A stretch of DNA of 64,000 nucleotides from Halopseudomonas salina (GTDB lineage Bacteria > Pseudomonadota > Gammaproteobacteria > Pseudomonadales > Pseudomonadaceae): the NCBI RefSeq assembly GCF_008641105.1, contig NZ_VTTI01000011.1, forward strand, positions 62,001 to 126,000. Direction: 5' to 3'. The translations under genes and the position numbers were made by a program. Below the pieces are notes generated by a model. The model had not been told where the DNA came from. It saw only the letters and a program-made list of their open reading frames with translations, and searched no databases. This document shows, in pieces, positions 22,727 through 32,546 of this stretch (position 1 is the first letter of the stretch; each line of letters starts with the position of its first letter).

Positions 22727-25555
22727 ATGGCCATTGATCTGCGTACGTTCAGTAGCCCTATAGCCCGTAGGCTATTTTTCTTCTTTTTTCTGGCTGTTAC
22801 CCTTCCTGTTCTTGTTCTCGTCTCGATCACGTTTTTCCAGTTGTCCGACTATATGGCAAATCAGCACCGCAAGGAGCTGCAGAACGACGCCAAATATATA
22901 GGTATGAACCTGTTTGAGCGGCTCCAGCGCGTAGGGATCGAATTACCGCGTGTTGCAGCTACCCGTACTCCGCAATCTCTTCGGGTCGACCCGGTACACA
23001 CTGCGGGAGATGACGTTTTACTGCGTCTTGTCAGGGGTGTTGGTGCCGGTGATCCCGTCTGGTTGCATCCGGGTAATGCAGATCAGGCGCTCCATGAAAA
23101 GCTCTATGAACAATTGGCCGCTCCTGATTCTGAGGGGAGAGATCGGCCAATGCGTATACATCAGCTCGGGACTAACCCCACCGTTCTTTTTGCCAGCCTG
23201 AAAGTGGCACCAGACAGCTACCTGGCTGCCCGGGTACACCCGGAGTTTTTCTGGGACCCGGAGCAATTACCCCACGACAAGCTTTCATGCGTTCTCGCGG
23301 GTAAGGATGTCGTGGTGTTCTGTAGCGTCGACCCGCCTGCCCGATTTGTTGAGGCTTTTGCTTCCGCGCGTGCTGACTCGTCCCTGGGTTCTTTTGAGTG
23401 GGAGGAGGGCGGCGCTACGATGCGAGCGGTGTACTGGGAGGTTTTTCTGCACGGTATCGGCATGAACAGAAACTGGACAGTGGTGCTCAGCCAGCCCGAG
23501 CAGCAGCTTTTTGCTACCACCAGGCAATTCCAGGCCACGTTGATATTGATCGTTCTGGCATCGATTCTCATGGCGCTCATGTTCAGCATCGGTCATTTAC
23601 GCAGGGTGCTCAGGCCTCTTCAGTCGCTTCGCATGGCAACCCGGCAGGTGGCCGACGGTGATCTGCGTAAGCAGGTGGTCATAACCAGTGGTGATGAGTT
23701 TCAGGAGCTTGCGCAGGCTTTTAACAGCATGACTGAGAGGTTGGCCGGGCAGTTCGACCAGCGTGAGGCGCTGATGGAAATTGACCGGGTTATTCTTTCT
23801 ACCAAGGATTCACGCAACGTTGTCAATGAAGTGCTTGTGCAGGCACAGGCATTTCCGGAATGCGATTCGCTGCTGGTTGCCATGCAGGATGAGCAGGTTG
23901 TCAGGCTCAAGGCAGCCGGTGACGGTTCACATAGTGCGGAAGATCACCAGATTCTCGCTCACAAGCAGTATGCGCAAACCCTCTCGCAGCTTGGCAATGG
24001 CGAGGAGCCTTTGGTGCTTGACGATCTGCCGGCATGGCTGCCTGTGCTGCCCGGCACAGAAGCGTGCTCTGCCTGGCTGCTGTTTCCCTTGCGCGTATCA
24101 GGCGAGTTGAGCGGTTTTGTGTTGCTGGGCACGCGCAATCCGGCCAATGCCACCAACGCCAATTCCGGATGGGCGGTGCAGGTGGTTAGTCGTTTGTCTA
24201 TTGCACTGACGCGCGCGCGCTGGCAAACCGATCTCTACCGTCAGGCTCATTTTGACGACCTTACCGGCCTGCCCAATCGTGCTGCGCTGAAGGTAACCTT
24301 GAGCCGGGCGCTGGAACGTTCGACCCGAAACGAGACGCGCGTGGCGCTGTTGTTCATCGATCTGGATCGGTTCAAGCTCATTAACGATTCGATAGGACAT
24401 GCGGCGGGTGACATCTACTTGCAGGCTGTAGCGGAGCGTATACGTAGCTGCGTGCGTAGCGAAGATGCCGTGTCTCGCCTGGGCGGGGATGAATTTACCG
24501 TATTGATTACCGACGTTCTCCCAGAGGCTGATATCGCCACTGAAGTCATGACGCTGGTGGGTCGCCTGCTCCAGAATATACCCAAACCGGTGCGTGTCGG
24601 TTTGCATGAACTTCGTTGCACCATGAGTATCGGTGTGTCGATTTTTCCGGATGACGGGCAGTCAATTGATGACTTGATGAAGCAGGCAGATACCGCGATG
24701 TATCAGGCAAAGCGAAGCGGCGGCAATAGCTTCCGATTCTATGCGCAGGAAATGCAAGCGGCCTCCCAGCAAAGGATGGAGCTGGAAAGTGATATGCGTC
24801 AGGCACTGGAGAGCGATCAGTTTCAGCTCTATTTCCAGCCCCAGGTGCGCATGGACTCCAGCCATGTGCAAAGCGCCGAAGTGCTCCTGCGATGGAATCA
24901 CCCGGAACGCGGTCTGGTTCCGCCAGGTGTGTTTATTCCGATCGCAGAGGAGTCTTTGCTGATAGCTGACATCGACGCCTGGGTGTTAAGAGCAGTCTGC
25001 AAGCAGATCAGGCAATGGCTCAATGCCGGAATAGAGCCGGTACGTCTGGCGATCAATATTTCTGCGGCGCAATTCCAGAATCCGCGTTTCGTGTCCCTGG
25101 TCAAGCTTTCCCTGTCACAGTTTGAGCTTTCCGCCGATCATATCGAGCTGGAAATTACCGAGGGCGCGCTGATTGATAATCTGGAGCATGCTAGGCAGGT
25201 GTTGAACGAGCTGGGCGAGTTTGGTGTGCGTCTGGCCATCGATGATTTCGGCACCGGTTATTGCTCACTGGCATACCTGAAAACCATGCCTATCGACAAG
25301 TTGAAAATAGATCAGAGCTTTATTCGGGACATCACCCTTTCGGCACGTGATGCGGCAATCGTGGAGGTGATTCTGCAGTTGTCGAAGCAGTTGGGGCTGC
25401 GCTGTATCGCCGAAGGGGTCGAGACTCAGGAGGAGCTCGATTGGCTGGTCGAGAAGGGCTGTGAGGTTTTCCAGGGCTATTTTTTCCATCGTCCCATGCC
25501 CCTGGCGGATTTTGCCAAGCTGCTTTCCAGTCAAGTCAGTATCAACAGGGTGTGA
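22727..25555 (+). CDS. Membrane GGDEF-EAL cyclic-di-GMP protein with HAMP and possible GAF domain
   Basis: This 942-residue protein has TM1 at about 15-37, a periplasmic sensor region, and TM2 at about 270-292. A HAMP domain follows (LRPLQSLRMATRQVADGDLR, about 295-345), and the region to about 490 looks like a GAF domain. GGDEF is intact at 586-590 (RLGGDEFTVLI). The EAL domain has Glu718 in an EVL variant of EAL, NIS, ELEITEG, DDFGTGYCSL (Asp839-Asp840), KIDQSF and AEGVET, so phosphodiesterase residues are all present. Both activities are possible. Coupled to the pseudopilin gene, it may link a surface appendage to c-di-GMP. Confidence 0.88.
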   Translation: MAIDLRTFSSPIARRLFFFFFLAVTLPVLVLVSITFFQLSDYMANQHRKELQNDAKYIGMNLFERLQRVGIELPRVAATRTPQSLRVDPVHTAGDDVLLRLVRGVGAGDPVWLHPGNADQALHEKLYEQLAAPDSEGRDRPMRIHQLGTNPTVLFASLKVAPDSYLAARVHPEFFWDPEQLPHDKLSCVLAGKDVVVFCSVDPPARFVEAFASARADSSLGSFEWEEGGATMRAVYWEVFLHGIGMNRNWTVVLSQPEQQLFATTRQFQATLILIVLASILMALMFSIGHLRRVLRPLQSLRMATRQVADGDLRKQVVITSGDEFQELAQAFNSMTERLAGQFDQREALMEIDRVILSTKDSRNVVNEVLVQAQAFPECDSLLVAMQDEQVVRLKAAGDGSHSAEDHQILAHKQYAQTLSQLGNGEEPLVLDDLPAWLPVLPGTEACSAWLLFPLRVSGELSGFVLLGTRNPANATNANSGWAVQVVSRLSIALTRARWQTDLYRQAHFDDLTGLPNRAALKVTLSRALERSTRNETRVALLFIDLDRFKLINDSIGHAAGDIYLQAVAERIRSCVRSEDAVSRLGGDEFTVLITDVLPEADIATEVMTLVGRLLQNIPKPVRVGLHELRCTMSIGVSIFPDDGQSIDDLMKQADTAMYQAKRSGGNSFRFYAQEMQAASQQRMELESDMRQALESDQFQLYFQPQVRMDSSHVQSAEVLLRWNHPERGLVPPGVFIPIAEESLLIADIDAWVLRAVCKQIRQWLNAGIEPVRLAINISAAQFQNPRFVSLVKLSLSQFELSADHIELEITEGALIDNLEHARQVLNELGEFGVRLAIDDFGTGYCSLAYLKTMPIDKLKIDQSFIRDITLSARDAAIVEVILQLSKQLGLRCIAEGVETQEELDWLVEKGCEVFQGYFFHRPMPLADFAKLLSSQVSINRV

Positions 25556-25684
25556 TCAGGAGGGAGCGGGAAGCCGCCATTGTGACCCCTGTGGTGCCTG
25601 ATGATGACTTCCTGAGCGTTAGCGATTAGACTTACCGGCTTTTACGAAATCACTAATCAATCAGTTCGTTCACGAGGACTCTCC

Positions 25685-27031
25685 ATGCAAGTTTCGGTTG
25701 AAACCACCTCCGGCCTTGAGCGCCGCATGACTGTCGGCATTCCGGCTGACCGCATCGAATCCGAGGTCAACAAGCGTCTGCAACAGACAGCCAGCCGCGC
25801 CAAAGTCGATGGGTTTCGTCCTGGCAAGGTGCCGATGAGCGTCATTCGCAAGCGTTTTGGCAGCTCCGCCCGTCAGGAAGTCATGGGTGAAGTCATCCAG
25901 TCTTCTTTCTACGAAGCCATCATGCAGGAAAAGCTCAACCCTGCTGGCGCGCCTAGTGTCGAGCCCAAAGAGCTGGACGAAGGCAAGGATTTTGAATACA
26001 TCGCTACTTTTGAAGTCTACCCGGAGATCACCTTGGGTGATTTCGGCGACATCAAGGTTGAGCGCATTGAATCAGACGTGCGTGACGAAGATCTCGAGAA
26101 CATGCTCGAGATACTACGCAAGCAGAACACCCAGTTTGAAACCGTCGAGCGCGTTGCGGAAAACGGCGACCAGCTCAAGGTCGACTTTGTCGGCCGCGTT
26201 GACGGCGAGCCCTTCCAGGGCGGCACTGCCAATAACACCGAGATCGTGCTGGGCTCAGGCCGCATGATCCCCGGTTTTGAGGATGGTCTGGTAGGTGCCA
26301 AGGCCGGTGATACTGTGACCCTCAAGGTGACCTTCCCCGAGGAGTACCAGAATCTCGAGCTGGCCGGTAAGCCTGCCGAGTTCGACGTAGTGGTTCACGC
26401 CGTAGCAGCTCCGGCTCTGCCGGAACTCAATGACGAGTTTTTCGCCAAGTTTGGCGTCGAAGAAGGTGGTATCGAGGCCTTCCGCGCCGAAGTACGCAAG
26501 AATATGGAGCGTGAGCTGCGCCAGGCAATCAAGACCAAGGTCAAGACCCAGGTCATGGATGGTCTGCTCGCCACCAATAGCATCGACGTGCCTAAAGCAC
26601 TTGTCAGCAGCGAGATCGACCGTCTGCGTCAGCAGGCAGTGCAGCAGTTTGGTGGTGCCAACATCAAGCCGGAGCAACTGCCCGCCGAGCTCTTCGAAGA
26701 GCAGGCCAAGCGTCGTGTTTCTCTGGGTCTGGTGGTTGCCGAAGTGGTCAAGCAGAACGACATCAAGCCGGATAACGATCGCGTTCGCGCCATGGTTGAA
26801 GAGCTGGCATCTGCCTACCAGGAACCCGAACAGGTGGTGAACTGGTACTACCAGAACGAGCAACAATTAGCAGAGATTCAGTCGGTTGTGCTCGAAGAGC
26901 AAGTGGTGGATACTGTTTTGCAGAAGGCTCAGGTGACCAGTAAGCAGGTTCCCTACGAAGATGCCGTGAAGCCAGCCCAGTCAGCCAAGGACCTTGAAGC
27001 TGACGAGGCCGAAGCCGGCGCAGACGAGTAA
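25685..27031 (+). CDS. tig: Trigger factor
   Basis: Ribosome-bound chaperone and peptidyl-prolyl isomerase. The 448-residue protein has the ribosome-binding signature [17 protein letters not shown] (about 46-62), an FKBP-type domain in the middle (about 150-250, [17 protein letters not shown] and [13 protein letters not shown]) and a helical C-terminal domain ending in an acidic tail. It is followed by an intrinsic terminator, then clpP. Confidence 0.96.
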   Translation: MQVSVETTSGLERRMTVGIPADRIESEVNKRLQQTASRAKVDGFRPGKVPMSVIRKRFGSSARQEVMGEVIQSSFYEAIMQEKLNPAGAPSVEPKELDEGKDFEYIATFEVYPEITLGDFGDIKVERIESDVRDEDLENMLEILRKQNTQFETVERVAENGDQLKVDFVGRVDGEPFQGGTANNTEIVLGSGRMIPGFEDGLVGAKAGDTVTLKVTFPEEYQNLELAGKPAEFDVVVHAVAAPALPELNDEFFAKFGVEEGGIEAFRAEVRKNMERELRQAIKTKVKTQVMDGLLATNSIDVPKALVSSEIDRLRQQAVQQFGGANIKPEQLPAELFEEQAKRRVSLGLVVAEVVKQNDIKPDNDRVRAMVEELASAYQEPEQVVNWYYQNEQQLAEIQSVVLEEQVVDTVLQKAQVTSKQVPYEDAVKPAQSAKDLEADEAEAGADE

Positions 27032-27058
27032 AATCGTCAACAACTCAAGCAATGCGTG

Positions 27059-27088
27059 AGCCAGCCTTAGGGCTGGCTTTCGTTTTTT
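27059..27088 (+). terminator. Intrinsic terminator after tig
   Basis: AGCCAGCC (27059-27066), loop TTAG, GGCTGGCT (27071-27078), then TT, CG and six T residues. It probably causes partial termination before clpP. Confidence 0.85.
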
Positions 27089-27121
27089 CGCGACAGGTCC
27101 AAACTGGAGTACTTTCAATCC

Positions 27122-27763
27122 ATGACGCATAACAGCTTCAATCAGTTCCCACCGGATATTCAGGCAGCGGGCGGTCTGGTGCCCATGGTTGTCGAGCAGT
27201 CAGCTCGGGGCGAGCGCTCCTACGACATCTATTCTCGTCTGCTAAAGGAGCGTGTGATCTTCCTTGTAGGGCAGGTAGAGGACTACATGGCCAATCTGGT
27301 CGTGGCCCAGTTGCTGTTCCTGGAATCGGAAAATCCGGACAAGGACATCCATCTGTATATCAACTCGCCCGGCGGTTCAGTCACGGCGGGTATGGCAATC
27401 TACGACACCATGCAGTTCATCAAGCCCAACGTAAGCACCCTGTGCATCGGCCAGGCGGCCAGCATGGGCTCCTTCCTGTTGGCCGGGGGAGAGCCGGGCA
27501 AGCGCTTTGCGTTGCCCAATTCCCGAATGATGATTCACCAGCCACTGGGTGGCTTTCAGGGTCAGGCGTCGGATTTCGAGATCCACGCCAAGGAGATCCT
27601 CAATATCCGCGAAAAGCTGAACCGTATCCTGGCCCATCATACCGGCCAGAGCATGGAAGTAATTGAACGCGATACCGACCGTGACCGCTTCATGAGTGCC
27701 GAAGAATCCGCTACCTATGGGTTGATCGACAAGGTTATGGATCGTCGCGAAATGACTGAGTAA
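27122..27763 (+). CDS. clpP: ATP-dependent Clp protease proteolytic subunit
   Basis: ClpP forms the tetradecameric serine protease that works with ClpX. The 213-residue protein has the catalytic serine in [14 protein letters not shown], the histidine in MMIHQPLGG, and the aspartate in [11 protein letters not shown] short N-terminal propeptide before [15 protein letters not shown] is expected to be self-cleaved. clpX follows after a 165-base gap with its own promoter-like signals. Confidence 0.97.
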   Translation: MTHNSFNQFPPDIQAAGGLVPMVVEQSARGERSYDIYSRLLKERVIFLVGQVEDYMANLVVAQLLFLESENPDKDIHLYINSPGGSVTAGMAIYDTMQFIKPNVSTLCIGQAASMGSFLLAGGEPGKRFALPNSRMMIHQPLGGFQGQASDFEIHAKEILNIREKLNRILAHHTGQSMEVIERDTDRDRFMSAEESATYGLIDKVMDRREMTE

Positions 27764-27775
27764 TACGAGTCTGAA

Positions 27776-27818
27776 AGGCAACCCACATGCTTTCGGGGGA
27801 AAGTCTTGTGGTTTGCCT
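27776..27818 (+). promoter_or_regulatory. Long imperfect hairpin between clpP and clpX
   Basis: 27776-27794 pairs with 27799-27818 around a GGGG loop: 6 bp, a mismatch, 5 bp, a mismatch, 1 bp, a bulge, then 5 bp. No U-run follows. It could separate clpP and clpX messages by pausing or protecting a 3' end. Confidence 0.5.
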
Positions 27819-27864
27819 GGCTTGGCTCCCAGAGTGGGTGCCGGTCCGTATTGACAGTGTTGCA

Positions 27865-27893
27865 CTTGCAAAGTGGGGTTAATGCCCCCATCT
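27865..27893 (+). promoter_or_regulatory. Sigma32-like heat-shock promoter of clpX
   Basis: CTTGCAAA (27865-27872) and CCCCATCT (27886-27893), 13 bases apart, fit the sigma32 consensus CTTGAAA / CCCCATNT. The same CCCCATCT recurs before lon. Confidence 0.65.
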
Positions 27894-27928
27894 TTGTGGA
27901 CAAGAGTGAACGTAAGCAGGGGTTTTAG

Positions 27929-29212
27929 ATGACCGATATGACTGGGAAGGGTGACGACAACGGCAAGCTGCTGTATTGCTCCTTCTGCGGCAAAAGCCAG
28001 CATGAAGTGCGCAAGCTGATTGCCGGCCCCTCCGTATTCATCTGTGATGAGTGCGTGGATTTATGCAACGACATAATCCGTGAGGAAGTACAGGAAAGCC
28101 AGGCTGAAAGCAGTGGTGCCAAGCTGCCTTCGCCCAAGGAGATCTGTGGCATCCTCGATCAGTACGTGATCGGCCAGGAACGGGCCAAGAAAGTATTGTC
28201 TGTAGCGGTGTACAACCACTACAAGCGCCTTAATCAGCGCGAAGGCAAGGACGACGTCGAGCTGGGCAAGAGCAACATCCTGATGATCGGGCCGACCGGC
28301 TCGGGCAAGACACTGCTGGCCGAGACGTTGGCGCGGCTGTTGAACGTGCCCTTCACTATTGCCGATGCGACCACTCTGACCGAAGCCGGTTATGTGGGTG
28401 AGGACGTCGAGAACATCATTCAGAAGCTGTTGCAGAAGTGCGATTACGATGTAGAGAAGGCCCAGATGGGTATTGTCTATATCGACGAGATCGACAAGAT
28501 TTCACGTAAATCCGATAACCCGTCCATCACCCGTGATGTTTCCGGTGAAGGCGTTCAACAAGCGTTGCTCAAGCTCATTGAGGGCACCGTCGCTTCCGTA
28601 CCGCCCCAGGGTGGTCGCAAGCACCCTCAGCAGGAGTTCCTGCAGGTCGACACACGCAACATTCTGTTTATCTGTGGCGGTGCTTTCTCGGGCCTGGAAA
28701 AGGTCATACGCGACCGTTCCGAAAAGAGCGGTATCGGTTTCAGTGCCAAGGTGCGCAGCCAGGACGTGGGCAAGAAGGTCGGTCAGACCCTCAAGGGCGT
28801 TGAGCCCGAGGATCTGGTCCGCTTTGGTCTGATTCCGGAATTCGTTGGCCGTCTGCCTGTTATTGCGACCCTGGATGAGCTTGACGAAGCTGCCTTGATC
28901 CAGATTCTTACTGAACCGAAAAATGCGCTGACCAAACAGTACGCGCGTCTGTTCGAGATGGAAGGTGTGGACCTGGAGTTTCGTACCGATGCTCTCAAGG
29001 CGATCGCCAACAAGGCTCTGGAACGTAAAACCGGTGCCCGTGGCCTGCGTTCGATTCTGGAAAATGTGCTGCTCGATACCATGTATGACATTCCCTCGGC
29101 AGAGCATGTCAGCAAGGTGGTAATCGATGAAAACGTGATTGGTGGTGATGCCAAGCCGCTGCTGATCTACGATTCAAGCGAGAAGCCACCCAAGGCCATG
29201 CCGGACGAATAA
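27929..29212 (+). CDS. clpX: ClpX ATPase subunit of the Clp protease
   Basis: ClpX unfolds substrates and feeds them to ClpP. The 427-residue protein has the N-terminal zinc-binding domain ([15 protein letters not shown] and [10 protein letters not shown], four cysteines), Walker [16 protein letters not shown] near residue 117, Walker [10 protein letters not shown] near 180, sensor and IGF-loop regions (GIGFSAKV) and the C-terminal small domain. It is preceded by a sigma32-like promoter and followed by a strong terminator. Confidence 0.97.
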   Translation: MTDMTGKGDDNGKLLYCSFCGKSQHEVRKLIAGPSVFICDECVDLCNDIIREEVQESQAESSGAKLPSPKEICGILDQYVIGQERAKKVLSVAVYNHYKRLNQREGKDDVELGKSNILMIGPTGSGKTLLAETLARLLNVPFTIADATTLTEAGYVGEDVENIIQKLLQKCDYDVEKAQMGIVYIDEIDKISRKSDNPSITRDVSGEGVQQALLKLIEGTVASVPPQGGRKHPQQEFLQVDTRNILFICGGAFSGLEKVIRDRSEKSGIGFSAKVRSQDVGKKVGQTLKGVEPEDLVRFGLIPEFVGRLPVIATLDELDEAALIQILTEPKNALTKQYARLFEMEGVDLEFRTDALKAIANKALERKTGARGLRSILENVLLDTMYDIPSAEHVSKVVIDENVIGGDAKPLLIYDSSEKPPKAMPDE

Positions 29213-29228
29213 TGTCCGCTGGCTGACG

Positions 29229-29265
29229 ACGCCCGGTTCCCGAGAGGGGGCCGGGCGTTTTTTTT
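29229..29265 (+). terminator. Intrinsic terminator after clpX
   Basis: ACGCCCGG (29229-29236) extends with wobble pairs to CCC and pairs with GGGGGCCGGGCGT around GAGA; eight T residues follow (29258-29265). Confidence 0.92.
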
Positions 29266-29311
29266 GCAGACCGGTGGGCAGTGCTCTCTTGTATCGCAGT
29301 ATGTTCAGCGG

Positions 29312-29340
29312 CTTGTTTTTTCCGTGCGCTGCCCCCATCT
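29312..29340 (+). promoter_or_regulatory. Sigma32-like heat-shock promoter of lon
   Basis: CTTGTTT (29312-29318) and CCCCATCT (29333-29340) lie 14 bases apart. The -10 part is identical to the clpX promoter and the lon start codon is 70 bases downstream. Confidence 0.65.
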
Positions 29341-29409
29341 TTAAATTCATGGACATTTTTATTACGGGTGCGGTCGATTATTGCGCCCCCCAGCAAGCGA
29401 GTTTCAGCC

Positions 29410-31809
29410 ATGACGACACCTAGCGAATTTCCGCTCCTGCCGCTACGCGATGTAGTGGTTTACCCCCACATGGTCATCCCGCTGTTTGTGGGCCGCGACA
29501 AATCCATCGAGGCGCTGGAAGCGGCGATGGCCGGCGACAAGCAGGTTCTGCTGGTAGCCCAGCGTGACCCCAGCGAGGATGATCCGGGCCAGGATGGTAT
29601 CTACAGCCTGGGCACCGTAGCGACGATCCTGCAACTGCTCAAGCTCCCCGACGGCACCGTCAAGGTGCTGGTCGAGGGCGAGCAGCGTGCACGCATCGAA
29701 CAGGTAGATGAGCTGGGCACCTATCAGGTCGCCCGCGCAACACCCCTTGATGAAAGCGAGCTGGATGCCCGCGAGGCTGAAGTGCTGATTCGCAGTCTGA
29801 TGAGTCAGTTCGAGCAGTTTGTGCAGTTGGGCAAAAAGGTGCCGGCTGAAGTGCTGTCATCGCTGTCCAGTATCGAAGAGGCCGGACGGCTGGTTGACAC
29901 CATGGCCGCCCACCTGACTCTCAAGCTGGATCAGAAGCAGGAGATATTGGAGATCCTGCCTCTGCGAGAGCGCGTAGAGCATGTTCTAGGCGTGCTAGAC
30001 AGTGAGATCGATCTGCTTCAGGTAGAAAAACGCATCCGCGGTCGCGTCAAGAAGCAGATGGAACGTAGCCAGCGCGAGTACTATCTGAACGAGCAAATGA
30101 AGGCCATTCAGAAAGAGATGGGCAGCGGCGAGGATGGCAACAACGAATTCGACGAATTGAAGGCCAAGGTCGACGCTGCCGGCATGAGCAAAGAAGCTCT
30201 CGCCAAGGCGACCACCGAGTTGAACAAGTTGAAGATGATGTCGCCCATGTCTGCTGAGGCGACAGTTGTGCGTTCCTACATCGAATGGCTGGCCAATGTG
30301 CCCTGGAAAAAGGCCAGCAAGGTACGCAATGACCCCGAACGTGCCGAAGCAGTCCTGGATGCCGACCACTACGGTCTTGAGGAGGTCAAGGAGCGTATTC
30401 TCGAGTATCTGGCGGTGCAGAAGCGCGTACGTAAACTGAAGGGCCCTGTGCTCTGCCTGGTAGGCCCTCCGGGTGTGGGCAAGACCTCGTTGGGTGAATC
30501 CCTGGCCCGGGCGACCAATCGCAAGTTTGTCCGCATGGCCCTGGGGGGCGTGCGAGATGAAGCCGAGATTCGCGGTCACCGGCGTACCTATATCGGCTCG
30601 CTGCCGGGTAAGGTCATTCAGAAAATGTCCAAGGCCGGAGTCAAGAACCCGCTGTTTCTGCTCGACGAAATCGACAAGATGGGCGCCGATATGCGCGGTG
30701 ATCCCTCATCGGCTTTGCTCGAGGTGCTTGATCCCGAGCAGAATCACAACTTCAACGATCATTACCTCGAAGTTGATTACGATCTGTCCGACGTGATGTT
30801 CATCTGTACCGCCAACTCGATGAATATTCCCGCGCCGTTGCTTGACCGTATGGAGGTCATCCGCATTCCCGGTTACACCGAGGATGAAAAGATCAACATC
30901 GCCGAGCGTTATCTGGTTGCCAAGCAGATCAAGAACAACGGGTTGAAGAAAGACGAGCTGACATTCACCCGCGAGTCCCTGCGCGACATTATTCGTTATT
31001 ACACCCGCGAAGCCGGTGTGCGTGGACTGGAACGACAGATCGCCAAACTGTGCCGCAAGGTGGTCAGAACACAGGTTGGCAGCAAGGCCAAGGACAAGGT
31101 GGTGGTCGATGGCGATCTGTTGGAAGAATTGCTCGGGGTACGCAAGTTCAAGTACGGACTGGCCGAGGAGGCCGATCAGATTGGTCAGGTGACCGGCCTT
31201 GCGTGGACCCAGGTTGGTGGCGAGCTGCTCAGCCTGGAAGCCGCTGTGGTGCCCGGTAAGGGCCGCCAGATCAAGACTGGCTCTCTGGGTGATGTCATGC
31301 AGGAATCCATCAGTGCGGCCCTGACAGTGGTTCGTAGCCGTGCGAGTAGCCTGGGTCTGGGTGCAGACTTCCACGAGAAGCACGATATCCATATCCACGT
31401 TCCGGAAGGGGCTACGCCGAAGGACGGCCCCAGTGCCGGCGTTGGTATGTGCACGGCGCTGGTGTCAGCCCTGACCCGTATTCCGGTCCGGGCAGACGTA
31501 GCCATGACCGGAGAAATCACCCTGCGCGGACAGGTTCTGCAGATTGGTGGTCTCAAGGAAAAGCTGCTTGCGGCGCATCGCGGTGGAATCAAGACAGTCA
31601 TCATTCCCTACGATAATATTCGGGATCTCAAGGAGATCCCCGACAACATCAAGGAGGATATTGAGATAAAGCCGGTGAAATGGATTGACGAAGTATTGCA
31701 GATTGCGCTGCAATACGTGCCGGAGCCCTTGCAAGAAGGGGTTGAAGAGATGGTTGCAAAGGATGACAATCAGACTACCGATACGAAAAAGCGTATCAGT
31801 ACCCACTGA
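29410..31809 (+). CDS. lon: ATP-dependent Lon protease
   Basis: Lon degrades misfolded and regulatory proteins. The 799-residue protein begins with the substrate-binding LAN domain ([23 protein letters not shown]), has Walker [13 protein letters not shown] at about 352, Walker [11 protein letters not shown], and the protease domain with the catalytic serine at about residue 675 ([13 protein letters not shown]) and lysine in [17 protein letters not shown] 29410 gives the family's usual N-terminus; the in-frame extension upstream covers the promoter. A large hairpin follows the stop. Confidence 0.97.
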   Translation: MTTPSEFPLLPLRDVVVYPHMVIPLFVGRDKSIEALEAAMAGDKQVLLVAQRDPSEDDPGQDGIYSLGTVATILQLLKLPDGTVKVLVEGEQRARIEQVDELGTYQVARATPLDESELDAREAEVLIRSLMSQFEQFVQLGKKVPAEVLSSLSSIEEAGRLVDTMAAHLTLKLDQKQEILEILPLRERVEHVLGVLDSEIDLLQVEKRIRGRVKKQMERSQREYYLNEQMKAIQKEMGSGEDGNNEFDELKAKVDAAGMSKEALAKATTELNKLKMMSPMSAEATVVRSYIEWLANVPWKKASKVRNDPERAEAVLDADHYGLEEVKERILEYLAVQKRVRKLKGPVLCLVGPPGVGKTSLGESLARATNRKFVRMALGGVRDEAEIRGHRRTYIGSLPGKVIQKMSKAGVKNPLFLLDEIDKMGADMRGDPSSALLEVLDPEQNHNFNDHYLEVDYDLSDVMFICTANSMNIPAPLLDRMEVIRIPGYTEDEKINIAERYLVAKQIKNNGLKKDELTFTRESLRDIIRYYTREAGVRGLERQIAKLCRKVVRTQVGSKAKDKVVVDGDLLEELLGVRKFKYGLAEEADQIGQVTGLAWTQVGGELLSLEAAVVPGKGRQIKTGSLGDVMQESISAALTVVRSRASSLGLGADFHEKHDIHIHVPEGATPKDGPSAGVGMCTALVSALTRIPVRADVAMTGEITLRGQVLQIGGLKEKLLAAHRGGIKTVIIPYDNIRDLKEIPDNIKEDIEIKPVKWIDEVLQIALQYVPEPLQEGVEEMVAKDDNQTTDTKKRISTH

Positions 31810-31817
31810 GGTAGCAG

Positions 31818-31870
31818 CGGTCCGCTTCCGAACAGTCATCCAACAGGGTAATCTGTTCGCGAGCGGACCG
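31818..31870 (+). promoter_or_regulatory. Large hairpin between lon and hupB
   Basis: 31818-31835 pairs with 31853-31870 over 18 positions with one G-U wobble and one mismatch, around a 17-base loop. GGGGG follows instead of a U-run, so it is not a typical intrinsic terminator. It may stabilise the lon 3' end or act in the hupB leader. Confidence 0.6.
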
Positions 31871-32024
31871 GGGGTACCACAGGCATTCCTTGACACGGTT
31901 TTTGACCGCTTGCTATAAAGCGTGCTTCGACCTTCGCAGGTATGCTGACTGGCCACAGCTTTGCTAAGACCACAAGCTTACAAAACGACTAACAACTCAT
32001 TTGAAATTAATAAGGGGACTTAGA

Positions 32025-32297
32025 GTGAACAAGTCTGAATTGATTGATGCCATTGCCGCTTCCGCCGATATTCCTAAAGCTGCAGCTGGCCGTGCTCTTG
32101 ACGCCGTCATCGAGTCCATCACCGACGCCCTGAAGGCTGGTGATTCGGTAGTGCTGGTTGGTTTTGGTACTTTCGCTGTCAAGGATCGCGCTGCTCGCAC
32201 CGGCCGCAACCCACAGACTGGCAAGCCGATTGAAATCAGCGCCGCCAAGATTCCGGGTTTCAAAGCGGGTAAGGCACTGAAGGACGCTGTGAACTGA
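32025..32297 (+). CDS. hupB: HU-beta DNA-binding protein
   Basis: Small nucleoid protein that bends DNA as a dimer. The 90-residue sequence has the HU pattern: [11 protein letters not shown] at the start, the hinge [18 protein letters not shown] with the DNA-intercalating proline, and [14 protein letters not shown] at the end. The start codon is GTG at 32025, 7 bases after TAAGGGG. It sits between lon and ppiD, the usual order, and has its own terminator. Confidence 0.96.
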   Translation: MNKSELIDAIAASADIPKAAAGRALDAVIESITDALKAGDSVVLVGFGTFAVKDRAARTGRNPQTGKPIEISAAKIPGFKAGKALKDAVN

Positions 32298-32424
32298 GCG
32301 CGTCCAGTTACTGATTGTCTGTGTCGGGGCGCAAGCCCTGGTATCTACTTCGAACCATAGCCAGGCGCAGCTACAATCGCTGTTGAGGCAAGCTTCCACT
32401 CATGTGGTTCGGTCAGTTTCCAAG

Positions 32425-32454
32425 AAGGCGCATCATCCTTGATGCGCCTTTTTT
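32425..32454 (+). terminator. Intrinsic terminator between hupB and ppiD
   Basis: AAGGCGCATCA (32425-32435) and TGATGCGCCTT (32440-32450) pair perfectly around TCCT, followed by a T-run to 32454. It is 130 bases after the hupB stop; the stretch in between shows no gene. Confidence 0.9.
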
Positions 32455-32546
32455 GTTTACCAAAGAATAACAGGCCGGCGATCAATGATCGGCGGTACAG
32501 GCAGCGCCATAGGGTGGCTGTAGATGACTAGGGTTTCGGGGGCAAG

